Assembly (NCBI GenBank): GCA_003344405.1
Contig: NOWV01000033.1
Coordinates: 124,001-188,000, forward strand
Direction: 5' to 3'
Source: Trichoplax sp. H2
Taxonomy: Eukaryota > Placozoa > Uniplacotomia > Trichoplacea
DNA length: 64,000 nt
Shown here in pieces: positions 14,401-26,251 of this stretch; position 1 is the first letter of the stretch, and the number at the start of each line of letters is the position of its first letter. Position numbers and translations under genes: made by a program. The notes under the pieces were generated by a model that had not been told where the DNA came from, did no database searches, and saw only the letters and a list, made by a program, of their open reading frames with translations.

Positions 14401-15033
14401 TACACCAGTATTTACAAACTGAATTAACCATGTTAAACGAAATAATATAATCGCAATAACATCATAATCGATATCTTCAGTAAACATAATTTCAGTACTA
14501 TTTTTCTATTTGAAGATTTTGCGATATCTCTTTTTCCGGAAGGATTGATTAATTTTAAGTTTCTAGAAATCGTATAATACTACAGTATCTCAATAGGACA
14601 TCAAACTAGCTTAACTACAGGTATCGATAGTTAGAATTGCAGCGAGATGAACTACAAAATTGCTTGGCTAATCCACTTAATTGATGCCATTTCTTGTAGT
14701 GATAGTAATAAGTACTTACAGAGATATACAAATACTTATTGCAATTCTATACCTAAAAACTGATAAAGTTAAGCATCTTAGTGCATACATATGAAACATG
14801 TATATCTAAAAGTTATAATGTAATTCGAACCAACAATTTTTAAACATTATTATAGCTAGATCATTTGATATTGCTTACATATAGGATAGTATAATAACTT
14901 ATCGAAAGTTAAAAACATACAGAAGTTTGTAAGACTTTGATTATATTAAATTATATTTATGATATCGGTAATAACCAGTCATGGATCTACGCTGATGCTG
15001 GGGTAAGCACAGACTATGCTAGGGTCTTGTAGG
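11411..15033. other. 3.6-kb intergenic region, no gene seen
   Basis: Between the divergent start of the ankyrin gene and the 3' end of the zinc-finger gene. Short open frames occur on both strands (for example near 12.3, 12.5 and 13.8 kb). None has flanking splice sites joining it to another exon, low-complexity-free conserved motifs or any family resemblance. Promoter elements for the ankyrin gene should lie just above 11.41 kb, but I cannot point to one. Confidence 0.45.
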
Positions 15034-15552
15034 TCATCTCATCGTAGTGAAATTATTTCTTGTATTTTTGCTTGTTTCTGACTTTATTATCCTGTCACTC
15101 TTCGTTTGGAATGACTTTTGGCCCGATTTTGTGCTAGAAAAGTTATTTTTCGAAACTTCTCGCTTTACTTGAGCGTTAGTTGTACCATGAGTCTTAGTAG
15201 GAGCCTTGCTAGCCTTGACAGTCTCGACAACTGTGGTTCCACTGGGGTTATAGCCATAAGATGAAACAGACCATTTCCCTTGACCCTTTCGCTCTGGTGC
15301 TTTACCTTGAAAGGAATTAGAAGGTAGCCTACCTTGGTTAAAAGTGCTTCCACTCTGTGTTCTAGGATCACCACTACCACTAAAGCACTGACGATGATAA
15401 AAGAAACGCATCTTACGTCCATCCCGCACAGCAATAGGCTCATTTTTGTTAATCACTTTCTTGCATTCACGACAACTGAATCCAGTACGACAAGCTACTC
15501 CATAGCTTACCGTCCAATAATTATCAGACATGATTAATGTTGCGATCGCCAA
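15034..15552 (-). CDS. single-exon PARP-type zinc-finger-like protein
   Basis: A 172-residue intronless reading frame, long for this AT-rich non-coding background. Near the N-terminus it carries a C-x2-C-x22-H-x2-C pattern: C27, C30, H53 and C56, in GFSCRECKKVI and FFYHRQCFSGSGDPRTQ. This resembles the CCHC arrangement of PARP-type zinc fingers, although the spacing before the histidine is shorter than in PARP1. The C-terminal 110 residues are Ser/Thr/Lys-rich, basic and probably disordered. The first ATG (residue 1) and a second at residue 8 (MSDNYW) are both possible starts; the second sits closer to the folded part. Function is unknown. A DNA-end or nucleic-acid binding role is possible by analogy only. 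Confidence 0.62.
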   Translation of the reverse strand: MAIATLIMSDNYWTVSYGVACRTGFSCRECKKVINKNEPIAVRDGRKMRFFYHRQCFSGSGDPRTQSGSTFNQGRLPSNSFQGKAPERKGQGKWSVSSYGYNPSGTTVVETVKASKAPTKTHGTTNAQVKREVSKNNFSSTKSGQKSFQTKSDRIIKSETSKNTRNNFTTMR

Positions 15553-18500
15553 GAATGTATGTTAAAGTAGATAGACCTGAGTCAAGGCTAATTATAGCAT
15601 TTCTTTTGATCGCAGTGGATTTACCTAATCAAATAAAAAATTTAGCAATCCCTAATTCTCTTTCTTACACAATGTAAAAGATTTTAAATTAAATTTTGTT
15701 TATCAACCATAAAATGAGACAAGATTTTCTGATAGCAGTTTTCTAAATTGAAATTAAAACTTATAAATATATATTCTTCAGTATCTGATTAAAGCATAGC
15801 ATGATAACTTAGAAGATCCTACTGATGTCCGTGAGCTCGTTCGTAACTAAGATATTTTCATTCATTCGCATGTCTATGTAACAACTTAATTTCCTATTCC
15901 CTTCCTTTATCAACTTATCGAATAGAAATATAGCTAGAGGACTGTATAAATAAAGGAGAACAAGACTTTTCGCAAAGATCGCATAATGAATCTTCATCTT
16001 TGAAGAGATTTGTATAACCGTGATCTATGATTGGAAGAAACTTTGCAATTGATGATTATGACATATGCGGATAAACAGTAGTCTGAATTGCAAATTATTA
16101 AGTAGAAAGGGCTTGTACATGAGTTACATATTACAATATATGCTAATATAATATCAGTATCAGCTTTTAGGCCTTACTCATTTAATCTAATACGCTCCAC
16201 ATAGTAACACTGCCCTATTGCAGTGAAAGGCGCTACTTGCAAAGTTAAAAAGCTACGCTGTTGGCTTAATTACAAGAGTATACATGAGTGGTGGTGCAAC
16301 TGTAATGTACCCAAACTGCTGCTCATAATGGAATAATTTACCGAATACACAACATAGTTGATGTTCATTTTTAATTTAGAGTGCCGTAGATATCATGCAC
16401 TTGAATACTTCAACATGGCACCGCCGTCGATCTATAATTTGCTTAATGACCTTATGCTAATCTTAGTTGATGTTCACTTTTAATTTAGAGTGCCATAGAT
16501 ACTATGCACTTGAATACTTCAACATGGCACCATCGTCGATCTATAATTTGCTTAATATCTAAGATTAGAGGTTAATTAATTGGAGATAGTAAACTTACTG
16601 AGTATACTAGAAAGCTAAGATACTGATATGACAATATATGACAATATGTAATAAAATAACTGGTATAAAATCTTGGAAAATTTATTTATATTACCAACAA
16701 CTTACATTTTTAAGTATTCAGATATTACATAAGCAGTACTTGTACAGTATTTATTTACAATATGAAGCTTGTTAATTTAATCCCAACTTGCCACGATACA
16801 CATTCCAAATCTAAAAGTCAATAGACAGACGCAGTCATTCAACGACAATAACAAAGTTCTAATTTCAATACTATTTATTTATTATGGGTTATAATTGTTT
16901 ACGAGTTCTTCATATATAAAATTATTGTACTAAACTGTAATGACTTAATGTACTTGTTACGACAATCTCTACTGCATTCGATGATAGTATTTACTGTATA
17001 CGTGAATACGTATACGCCGTTACAATATTATATAACAGATTAGTGTAATAAACCACATTTAAACCAGCATATATTGCTCGATAAATATACAGTATATCTA
17101 ACAATTCCGATAACTCACTTATCAATTTAGCTGATTCTTCATAGCCTGAAAATATTGATTAGTAAATTCATCCTATCAAAGAATAAATCAGAGGAGAAGC
17201 TTAAAATACAACTAGAATTTTAAGAAGAAATGTGGCTATAAAGTTAGCATCACAAACGAGACTGCGCATGTGTAAATTAGAACAGTTATATCAATTCTAT
17301 GGGTAATACCAATTTCATCATTTGCGAATTATAATTACGATTTAATTGTTCTGCAATTAATTTCATAGCACTAAGTTATCATTATATCGTTATATAACTG
17401 CTAGTCTTAGAGGTAATAGTTATTATAGTGCAATAGGCATAATTGATATCATTGCACTAATATGATCATTATAATGTTGTATGATTCCTAGGTATAGAGG
17501 TGATAGCAATTGTAATATCATAGGCCATAACAAAATTTCTGGCATAATAGTAGTCTTATTGGCTTTTATAAGGTTGCAGAAATTGGATAGTTCATGGTGA
17601 AGAATTCTTTGTATTTATCGTCAAAATATCATATGATATAGATAACATGATTGCCTAGATTAATTCCGTTGTAAATCGAGCACCAATTATGCACTTGGTT
17701 TACAATAAATAAAATAAATTTACTTACTGTAAATTATGTATACAAGTTGATTACAACCGGATTCTTATATTTATCTTCAAATAGATTTGCGTACCTAGAA
17801 AATGTGAAATTATTAATACTACTGTCCTAGAATTTTGAATTTAAGATTACAGTCAATTGAGATTAAGTATGTTCACGTAACATGTACGCTATTAATATTA
17901 GCAAGATTACAGTAACCAGATCATATATTGTACTGGTATAACTGAATAAAAGTAAGCGTACATACATATATCCTTACCATTGATATTGTATTAGAAAGTT
18001 GATCGGGTTAAAACAAATATGTACGAGTCTTAATAGTGACTTTATTGCCATATGAATATACAATTAATACGATTGCTACTACTACGTACTTCTGCTTGTA
18101 AAAGAGTATAAGCGATCATGAACTTAATTGTAGTCTATAAGTAGAAGCTTCCTCTTAATCATACTGTAGGTATAACACGTGTAAGATTAGAGGATTGGAC
18201 AAGCTTACGATCAATAAATAGAATATATAGTACGATTGATATTAAGTCGCCTTTACAGTTTATCGCAGTAATTTGATTGTTATACAGTCCATCAATCAAT
18301 CACAATCACTGTAAAGTTAACTTGCATACATACCCAAAGTAAATTGAGTCATAGTCTAGAAATCGAAGTGCTTGTGCCAACTGAATAGCGTTTAATTCTT
18401 ATGTAAACATAATCGTAGTGGTGAACAATTTGTCATGCAAAGCTATTTATCTTTAGACGAAATGATGATTGGAATGAACTTATTCATTCCAAAAAAAAAA

Positions 18501-19050
18501 TAAATCCCTAACACTTTGTATTTACACCGAGTAGTTTATAAAATAACCGAAGTGCTTCTTACTTATATGGACGTGAAAATTACAACAATATAGTGATAAC
18601 CTGAGATACATTCTCATTAGAGTCTATCATACAATTTATTAGCTAGGTGAATGCGTAATATCTGCACCAATTTTTTAATGTTTACAATTTGATTTATACA
18701 CAACCGTATAAAAAGTAAGCTACCGCATCCAATTATAATTAAATGCGTTTATCGTAGTATATCTAAGAATGTAAGATCTAACTTACGCAGATTCGTAAAA
18801 TTTTAACTACACTATTCTAACATAGTTAGTCCATTTTTCGTCAATTTGATACTGAATTCAATGATGGATCAAATCGAGAATGGCCATCCTTAAATCGATC
18901 TGATGGTGAAGAATGTCAAAGCTAATACACCGGTTATGTTTTCGGTTGCATCCTTACAGAAGTTTTGCACAAATCCATAACAATCATTTTTAGTCATAGA
19001 AAATTATTTTTTGTCTCGTAAAATCCTTGTTATAGCTGTTAATATAACAA
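15553..19050. other. 3.5-kb intergenic region
   Basis: AT-rich spacer, about 3.5 kb, upstream of the zinc-finger gene and downstream of the coiled-coil gene. It contains the 110-bp tandem duplication listed separately (16355-16556). Around 17.38-17.53 kb are short palindromic and repeated AT-rich patches. I see no supportable exon. The short open frame near 15.8-16.0 kb on the minus strand has no recognisable content. Confidence 0.45.
16355..16556. repeat. tandem duplication, two ~93-bp copies 110 bp apart
   Basis: Two nearly identical copies, 16355-16447 and 16465-16556. Each starts AGTTGATGTTCA, runs through TTTAATTTAGAGTGCC and CTTGAATACTTCAACATGGC, and ends AATTTGCTTAAT. They differ at only a few positions, so the duplication looks recent. 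No open frame spans it. Confidence 0.9.
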
Positions 19051-21155
19051 TTACCATTGCCTTACTTTACGGAGCGAGTACCGTAGCTGGCGCTTACTGG
19101 GTGACTGTTTCAGAGGTAATGATGGCCTTTTCTTTGATTTTGAAGTCTTATACCTTGAAGTCAATGGATGTCCTAAGGCACTATTAATTGTAATAGTTCC
19201 TGCTGTTTCATGTTTTATAGAAAAATTACCATTTTCAGAATTAGCATTTTCATTTCTGTCATTATTACAGCTGCTTTTCTTAGAGTCATCTGGAAAGTGC
19301 ATGCAAATGCTTTCATCACTATCCGACTCAAAAAATAATTGGGACGCGACATCTGATAAAGAAATTTGTGTCTGTTTTTGGTGGTTATTCTTTTCCTCAG
19401 TACAACCTGTATCTGCGCTTATTGGTGTATCAACTTCGCAATAGCTGCTTATACTGTTAATTGTCTGTCTTAGCTCGCTGTTATTCGAATTTTCATTACA
19501 ATGCTGTCTCGGATTGTAATTATCTTCGGGCTTACAGAAGCTGCTCAACCGCTGCATTACAGATGATACACGATCAATACCACTGGCGCTATCAAGGATT
19601 CTATTAGTTTTCCTAAATTCCAAGCTAGATTGAGTTGTAGTGTCTTCTTTATGTCGATCATTAATTTGCATTTGACTAACTTGAGATCGACTCTGGTACG
19701 TTGTATCTAACAACTGGAGATATCTTTGCTCCCTTTCCCGCATTTCATCTAGTTGCGAAATAAGGAGTTCATTTTCTCTTCGTAACTAGAAAAATTTTAA
19801 CAAAAATTCATGTTAACTAGAAAATACCAAATAGCTTTGTGATATATTGAGGGTATATGGGTATAGCCTAACATATTATTTGGATGGATTAACTTAATGT
19901 ACGTGGGATTAATTGAAATGTGTGCTACATTACCACTGCAATAGAACTTTTAAGATTTTGAAAATCTTCTGTACTGATTTTTGATTCCAGAATCTGTCGA
20001 CAACATTGTTCCATGGATTGCTTTAAATTCTCATTTACTGTCATTTGTATAAGCACTGATTTTAGAGCTATGCAATAGAAATTTTAAATTTTAATGAATA
20101 AAATACTACCTGTATTTCCTATGCTTTGACAAAATTCCTTATGACTTTCAGAATTATAATTCAATTGTTCCTTGAGCACATCGGCGAACTTTTGTATCTG
20201 TAAATAAAGATTACTACTATGACATGTACAAATGATTATTGACTATCAATCGATATCAGCGCACTCCTGAATCTAACAATTAAATATTTTAAGTTGAGAG
20301 CAAAATTATGGCTATAAATGATAGAAACTATTGTAACGTACGACCAGAATTAATAGACGTATTTCTAAGACTAGGTGCTTAAAATCACCTTGTCTACTTG
20401 TTGCTGGATACCTTGAAGGAAAGTTTCAAGAGAGAATCTGTCGTATAAAGGGGCAGATTGAATTTTAACTATTATTGAAGCCTAAATCTCTTACTAAGGA
20501 TATGATAAATTTAAGGTTACTCGACCTATCTCTCATTTCATCCGTTCTCTTTCGATATAATTCGATTGGTAGTTTATCGATTTTATCACTCCATTCGCCG
20601 TCTTTCTTCTTATCGTAAACATCTTTCGAGCGTTGAGATTGGCTTTTTAAGTTAGGTTGATAACTCTCTACTGAATACTAAAGACCTTAAAACTATCAGT
20701 ATTTTTAATGTTATCCATTTATCATTGAACGAAATCGCCAATTACCTCAGAATTATGTAAAGAATAGGATTGAGATAATTTTGATTGAGAAAATAATTCT
20801 AACGAGCCTTGTTGAGAACTTTCATTGCTGCTTGATTGGCTATTCGGTATGCTGTTATTTTTATAGCTTGAATAAGAAGGCGTTTTACGTACTGGATCTT
20901 TGCCAGTTTGATTTTGAGAACGTTGCAAATGCCGACTAAGTAAAGGAAAATATTAGTTCTAAGTAATTATCAAATTAATTGGATAGTCCAATTGCCAAAA
21001 TTGACAAAATTCCATACTAAAATACACATGAATTGGCTACAACTCTCTAAAGACTTTACCCCTTTTTCTGGCTTCATTTTAAGTTAGATTAAAGCAAAAA
21101 TGCAATCACCAATCACTTACTTAATATTAGCTCTATAAATTTCGTTCATAGCCAT
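19051..21155 (-). CDS. coiled-coil nuclear-type protein, tentatively IHO1/Mer2-like
   Basis: Seven exons splice in frame from ATG 21155: 21121-21155, 20746-20935, 20521-20677, 20399-20468, 20110-20197, about 19934-20055, and 19051-19785 (stop). The product is about 465 residues. The N-terminus (MAMNEIYRANIN) is followed by a Ser/Gln-rich segment (SIPNSQSSSNESSQQGSLEL), a charged stretch (EWSDKIDKLPIELYRKR) and a predicted helical coiled coil of about 130 residues (FLQGIQQQVDK to ELLISQLDEMREREQ). A long polar region with an acidic patch (FESDSDES) leads to a very basic end (SPSKRQLRYSLRKVRQW). Order and length resemble IHO1/Mer2-family meiotic recombination initiation proteins: SQ-rich N-terminus, central coiled coil and a disordered tail. 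That family is so divergent that this is a weak inference. Any other nuclear coiled-coil protein is possible. The 52-bp intron at 20469-20520 was chosen because it alone keeps phase. Confidence 0.65.
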
Positions 21156-23611
21156 AACGTTATTCTGGCTTTTAGTCAGATTTCGTCGCTACCCAAAATA
21201 AATTCAAAGAGAAATTTCGTCCCAATGAAATTTTCAGTGATCTTTGAGAAATTTTTCACCGAGCTCTGCTCCAATACCAGTGAAATCTCATATAATTCGT
21301 TATAGCGTAGGGTTATGTTGCTGCCATTCATCGAGGACGATCGTATTACAAGGTGACCCAGAGTAGCAAGTCAACCACTTGGTATAGCATCACACCACAG
21401 AAATAGACAGAGTAATTACTTTTAAATGGCACAGCCTAATGATGGCTAGACAAGAGAAGGATTTTAGTTCAATTGCTGGTGATGATTATATAAGATGCTA
21501 GTCGAGAATTTCAGTTATAATTGCTAGTAATGACAGCACAAGATCGATTACCTTTCTATAGTGTAATCTAGTGATGGCTACGCAAGATGCTAGTCAGGAA
21601 TTCTAGTTCAGATTACTAGTGATGACTATACAGAGGCTAGTCGAGAATTCCAAGGAAATTGCTAGTGATGATTGTACAAGATTCTAGTCAAGAATTTTAG
21701 TTACAATGGCTTGAAATGGTCGAATTCCTATCCTGAAAATTATTATTTATATCACTGTTGTCTTGTAAAAGGAAATGTGATGAGATTAATATTAGCAAGT
21801 CAACTATTCTATGCGAGTATGTCGTCATGTAATGAAAATGGAGGCATTGATTACCTTAAAATAGAGTAGCCTAGTGATGACTGCACAATGCATATGATGC
21901 TAGAAGAGAATCCTGGCCATGATTGCTACTAATGACTGCACATTTTGCACAAGATGGTAGTAACAATTGCTTGAAGTGATTAATTTTCTATCCTAGAAAT
22001 TATTACATCACTGAAGTATCTTGCAAAAGGAAAAAGTAGTGAGATTTATATTAGCAAATTAATTTTTCTAAATAGAGTCATGCAGCGGAAATTGGGAGAT
22101 TGATTACTTTAAAATGGCGTAGTCTAGCGATGATCACACAAAAAAGCTAGCCAACAACTCTAGTTATAATTGCTAGAAATAGGTAATCTCTACTTTAGAA
22201 ATTATTACATCACAGTTATGAGCGTATCTCGTACAAGGAAAATGTGACAAGATTTACGTATATTTGCAATTCGACCCCTTTACATATCATCGCACAACAG
22301 AAGTAGAGACTGATTACTTTTTAAATGGTGTAGTCTAGGGATGACTAACTACAGTACACAGGATGCTAATGAAGATACCAGTACGATTTCATTGAGCCCA
22401 GTGTGTTTTTGGAAGGGTATAAATAGAGTAGAATCGAGCCAGAATGGCATTAAAAGGTTGCAATCAATCAGGCATAATCTTTGGCTTTAAAAGGTTGCAA
22501 TGAATCAAGTACAATCTTTAGCTCTACTGTTTACCTATTGAAAGTATACGTACGAAATTACGAATATATTTTATACCTCAATTGAAATTACATTGCCTAT
22601 TTTATTGGATCATTTTTAAACTATGCCTTATTAGCTCTATCTTTCAGTTTCATTTTATATCCATAAGATCAAAATCTATAACGCTCAGTTATCCATCTCA
22701 TCGGTAATAGTACTTGTATGCTGGAGAACAACTCTATGCTGTACACTAACACAATCGTTTAATCTAGCGTAGTATTAGCAACAAATATTATCGTGATCCC
22801 ATGTCCAGGCAACATCATCACCATACTATATAGATGATGGCTTCTAGGCACATCATATAAGTAGCTGGTGAATTATACAGTGCAAATAAAGTGTCAACGT
22901 GAAACTTATATGGAAACGAGGATTATACAATACGCTACTGTAAGCTCTAGTGTCAGTATAGTGTACAATAATATAGAAAAGATTACCCAGAATTCTACAC
23001 TGTCGTATCTTAGCAACGGTAACATCGCTCGGAATATCTTCAAATGAAACTACTACAGCGTTGCGTAGATTTATTACTATCGTAATAGAGAGAACTTGAA
23101 GGGATTTACTGTTGTAGTTGAATATTGTAAGGAATACAGTAAACACATTATCAGCCTTAGAAAACTTTAAACTGAAAGTGACTGCCAACAACATGGAGTA
23201 CGAATAATTCAAAAATCTGTTAATTTTGTGTCTCACAGTATGTACTGTTATACCTTTCAAGACATGCAGTAGAATAGAATTAGTTAAGTTTATTTAAATC
23301 GTTTACTACTGATTCTGTAAAACTAAATTTTCGTATGATATGAGTAACTTTTAAGGATAACTATCGAAATAATATTATTTATCAATTTTTTGAGTAACTA
23401 CGCGTTCTCCAAGGATATTGATATGGTAGAACTACAACATCATTGAATGAATATTAATTTATTATATAGTGCATAGTAAGATTAGCGCTACTGTCTACCG
23501 ATATAGATAACAATCAAGAGCAATTAAGTTAATATAAATTGATAACTATTGAGATTTCCTGGCGATTTCAAAATAAATTTTGAAATCTGACATAACTACA
23601 ATAAACTCACA
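21156..23611. other. divergent intergenic region between two genes
   Basis: About 2.5 kb separating the divergent starts of the coiled-coil gene (minus) and the small basic protein gene (plus). Its left half carries the degenerate repeat field described separately. On the minus strand, 22853-23260 is open for 135 codons but has no known domain and no supporting splice context; I treat it as doubtful. Promoters of both flanking genes must lie here. Confidence 0.45.
21440..22400. repeat. degenerate short-period repeat field
   Basis: A phrase close to GCTAGTCGAGAATT, followed by AGTT..AATTGCTAGTGATGA and then a CACAAGAT-like end, recurs in imperfect form. Clear copies sit near 21497, 21587, 21628 and 21683, with weaker ones to about 22.4 kb. 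The first copies are spaced about 40-90 bp apart. Larger blocks also recur: an ATTATT...ATCACTG segment and an AAGGAAA..GTGA(T/C)(A/G)AGATT segment appear near 21.75, 22.02 and 22.22 kb, suggesting a higher-order unit of about 230-260 bp built from the short one. Confidence 0.75.
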
Positions 23612-25414
23612 ATGACTACTAAAGACACCTTACATGGCCATTGGGTAAGATAGATTAATTATCCTTTCATATAAACTATAATTTTCAATATCAATATAAT
23701 GTAATAAACACCCATCAAATATGATATGCATTAATTATATTATTTTAATCTAATATTATTACATTTACAGCATCCGCGCAGACATTTTACCAAAATCGCA
23801 GCTAATAATTGGAATGATCGCTTTCGTCATATAGCAAAACCCCCACCACCAGTAAAATTTGCTCAGCGATCGGAGGTAACAACAATTGATATACCATTGA
23901 TAGAAATATGTAATGTATTTTTGGTCAAATGTTTTAGCGACTGTCACAAACCAGCTTCGTGACAAGGATAACGTAAAACAAATCTCTAAATCTCTATAGT
24001 CTCCGGGATTCAGTATCCCTACTCACAAGAATTTAGACGCCTTTGATTCTACGTTAAAACAACTATACAATTGAGAACTGCTTTATTCAACTATCTGACG
24101 GGTTTATATACCCTTCTACAGCAGCTAACATTCACAAGTCGTCTTATAAAAATACTTGGGTGAGAACATCTACTAACTAGTTTTTCACAGTCGGACTACA
24201 ATATATCCATTCACAGAATCATTTCAGCACACATTACAGCACAGCAATAAATTTACTGTAACACATTTATAATTAGAGTAATTCCTATTGTAAGTAACTA
24301 GTTGTAATATAATATCACTATATTATTTTAACCAAATTTAGATATCTATTTCTTCACGGTAGTTCGCACCGTGACAGCGACGTACTTTGTTCTTTTGAAG
24401 TATGCTTACTTGTGATGATACTTTCGCTCTAGAATAGTATCCATTCCGACAGTAATAGCTAGCTAGCCATAGACCCTAGATAAATATTACAGTAATACCT
24501 TAGCTTACATTCTAACAACAGATAATTTATGGCCCCGGCAATGTATGCCTCTTTATCGTTTGATCGAATAAGATATTTTAATTTGATCCAAATAAACGAT
24601 ATTTCTGTTCTAACAAAGTGCACCAATTTCTATGCAATAAAATTACAAGCTTTTGTTGTAAATACACCACACTTTCGTAATATAACTTGCAGGTCTTCCG
24701 ATCTGAAGTAAGATAGTAAAATAATAAAACTGATATAGACTGGCTTACAGTTTATTTAAGTCTTTCACTATTCCACAATAGGAGGTACGGCAACATCGGT
24801 TCTCGTTACACGATAACAGACATACATTTTCCAAGGAAGGAGCATATTTTGAAACGGTAATGTAACTTAAAACCTGTATAATACTATTTAATAATATTGC
24901 CATAAATAAGTACCCATACATAGTAACCCTAACAGTACAATCTTTGGTTATTGTATGAAGCTAAGTTTTAATCATTTAGTACTTTAATATTAATCTTGCA
25001 ATTTCTTTTATTCAGGCATTAGGTAAAAAGAAATCTACTACCGGGACTCAGTTTACTTCAACTCGTAATCTAATCAGCTGGCATGGGAATAACACTGATG
25101 GTTCTTTACTGTCAACATATCGATCAGCATATCGTAACGGGACCGAAAATCCAGCATTAGATGTATGCACGCAGTTTATTAAATCTCAAAAGGCCGCAAA
25201 ATTGAAACCACAAACCCAAACTCAGTCGGATTATTCGTGGGATCCATCAACGATGGCATTAAATCATCATGCAATCAGTAGACCAACAACTTCATTTCAA
25301 CCTCAGAAAAGGCGATTAACTAGAAGACCACAGAGTGCAATGTCACTTTGCAGGAGAGACACCTCTAATTTATTAAAGTGGGATATCAATTCTGAAAAGT
25401 CTCGTGAAACATGA
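23612..25414 (+). CDS. small basic protein of unknown function
   Basis: Three exons join in phase 0: 23612-23644 (MTTKDTLHGHW), 23771-23875 (HPRRHFTKIAANNWNDRFRH, then KPPPPVKFAQRSE) and 25016-25414 (ALGKKKSTTGTQFTSTRNLI to the TGA). The product would be about 178 residues, rich in Arg, Ser and Thr, without a signal peptide, membrane segment or enzyme motif. The phrase SLLSTYRSAY and the Arg-rich RRLTRRPQSAMSLCRRD segment recall small sperm or cilium microtubule-associated proteins, but I cannot name a family. The second intron is about 1.14 kb, unusually long here, and may hide another exon. Splice sites are clean (GTAAGA, GTAACA donors; TTACAG, TTCAG acceptors). Confidence 0.6.
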
Positions 25415-25623
25415 CAAAAATGCTACCATATCAAAGTTTTACATTTAAATGATTGCTTAAATTAATCAAATATCTAGCCTATAAACTATAACAGTTTTGA
25501 CAATCTGATTTTGTTTGACTTTGAGAAATTATAATTAGAAACAATAAGTTAATCTTACAAGACTATGCAATTTTACGACATAAGTATATTGCTTTCTTCT
25601 TGTACTGTATATACTCGTATACG

Positions 25624-25655
<32 letters not shown>

Positions 25656-26251
25656 ACTGAAATCTCTAAGCCATACCGTAATTCAAATTTCTATTCTAAA
25701 TAATGGTATATGTCACTGACTTTCGGCTTGTGGTCATCAAAAATTGTTATGACCACTTTCATTTGAATTTTAGAAAAAAGGTATTTCATTAGTAGGGATT
25801 ATCAATATCAGGTCATTTAAACATGATAAATACCTATGCATATCTCTATTTCAAAGGTTATATCTGATATAATAGTAATAATTACAAGCAGGTGTCTGTT
25901 TAACATTTACATCCGCCTATCTATATAGTAAGTTCGAATATCCTACAATCGTCGACTATAGCAAATCTGTCCAAATTCAGCGCAATTAACTCAAATACTG
26001 AAAATAAATACGTTGTCCAATCATAATTTATTTAAAAAATTTAACCTAAGCCTCAATAAGCATATTAGTTATTAAGTAGCAATCACATGGATGACTCTCT
26101 TGCAAAAACAGATCTTAATATATTGATCAATAAAGCCAAACAGAATAAAGCTAACAGTAGTTTATAATCACAAAGTAAATAACTGAGTTTAGGGTTTGAC
26201 AAATCATCTAAAGTTACTAGTAATCTATTTACAGCATTACTCAATAGCAAA
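25415..26251. other. convergent intergenic spacer
   Basis: Lies between the stop of the small basic protein gene (plus) and the stop of HAAO (minus). Apart from the TA microsatellite at 25624-25652 I see nothing in it. Confidence 0.5.
25624..25652. repeat. (TA)n microsatellite
   Basis: About 14 uninterrupted TA dinucleotides, flanked by CGTATACG on the left and GTTACTG on the right. A shorter TA run occurs near 43075-43090. Confidence 0.95.

Noticed and set aside
22853-23260. 135-codon minus-strand open frame
   Set aside because: Hydrophobic and Ile/Phe/Tyr-rich, as translated AT-rich DNA tends to be, with no domain, no splice partner and no clear start context. Kept only as a remark.
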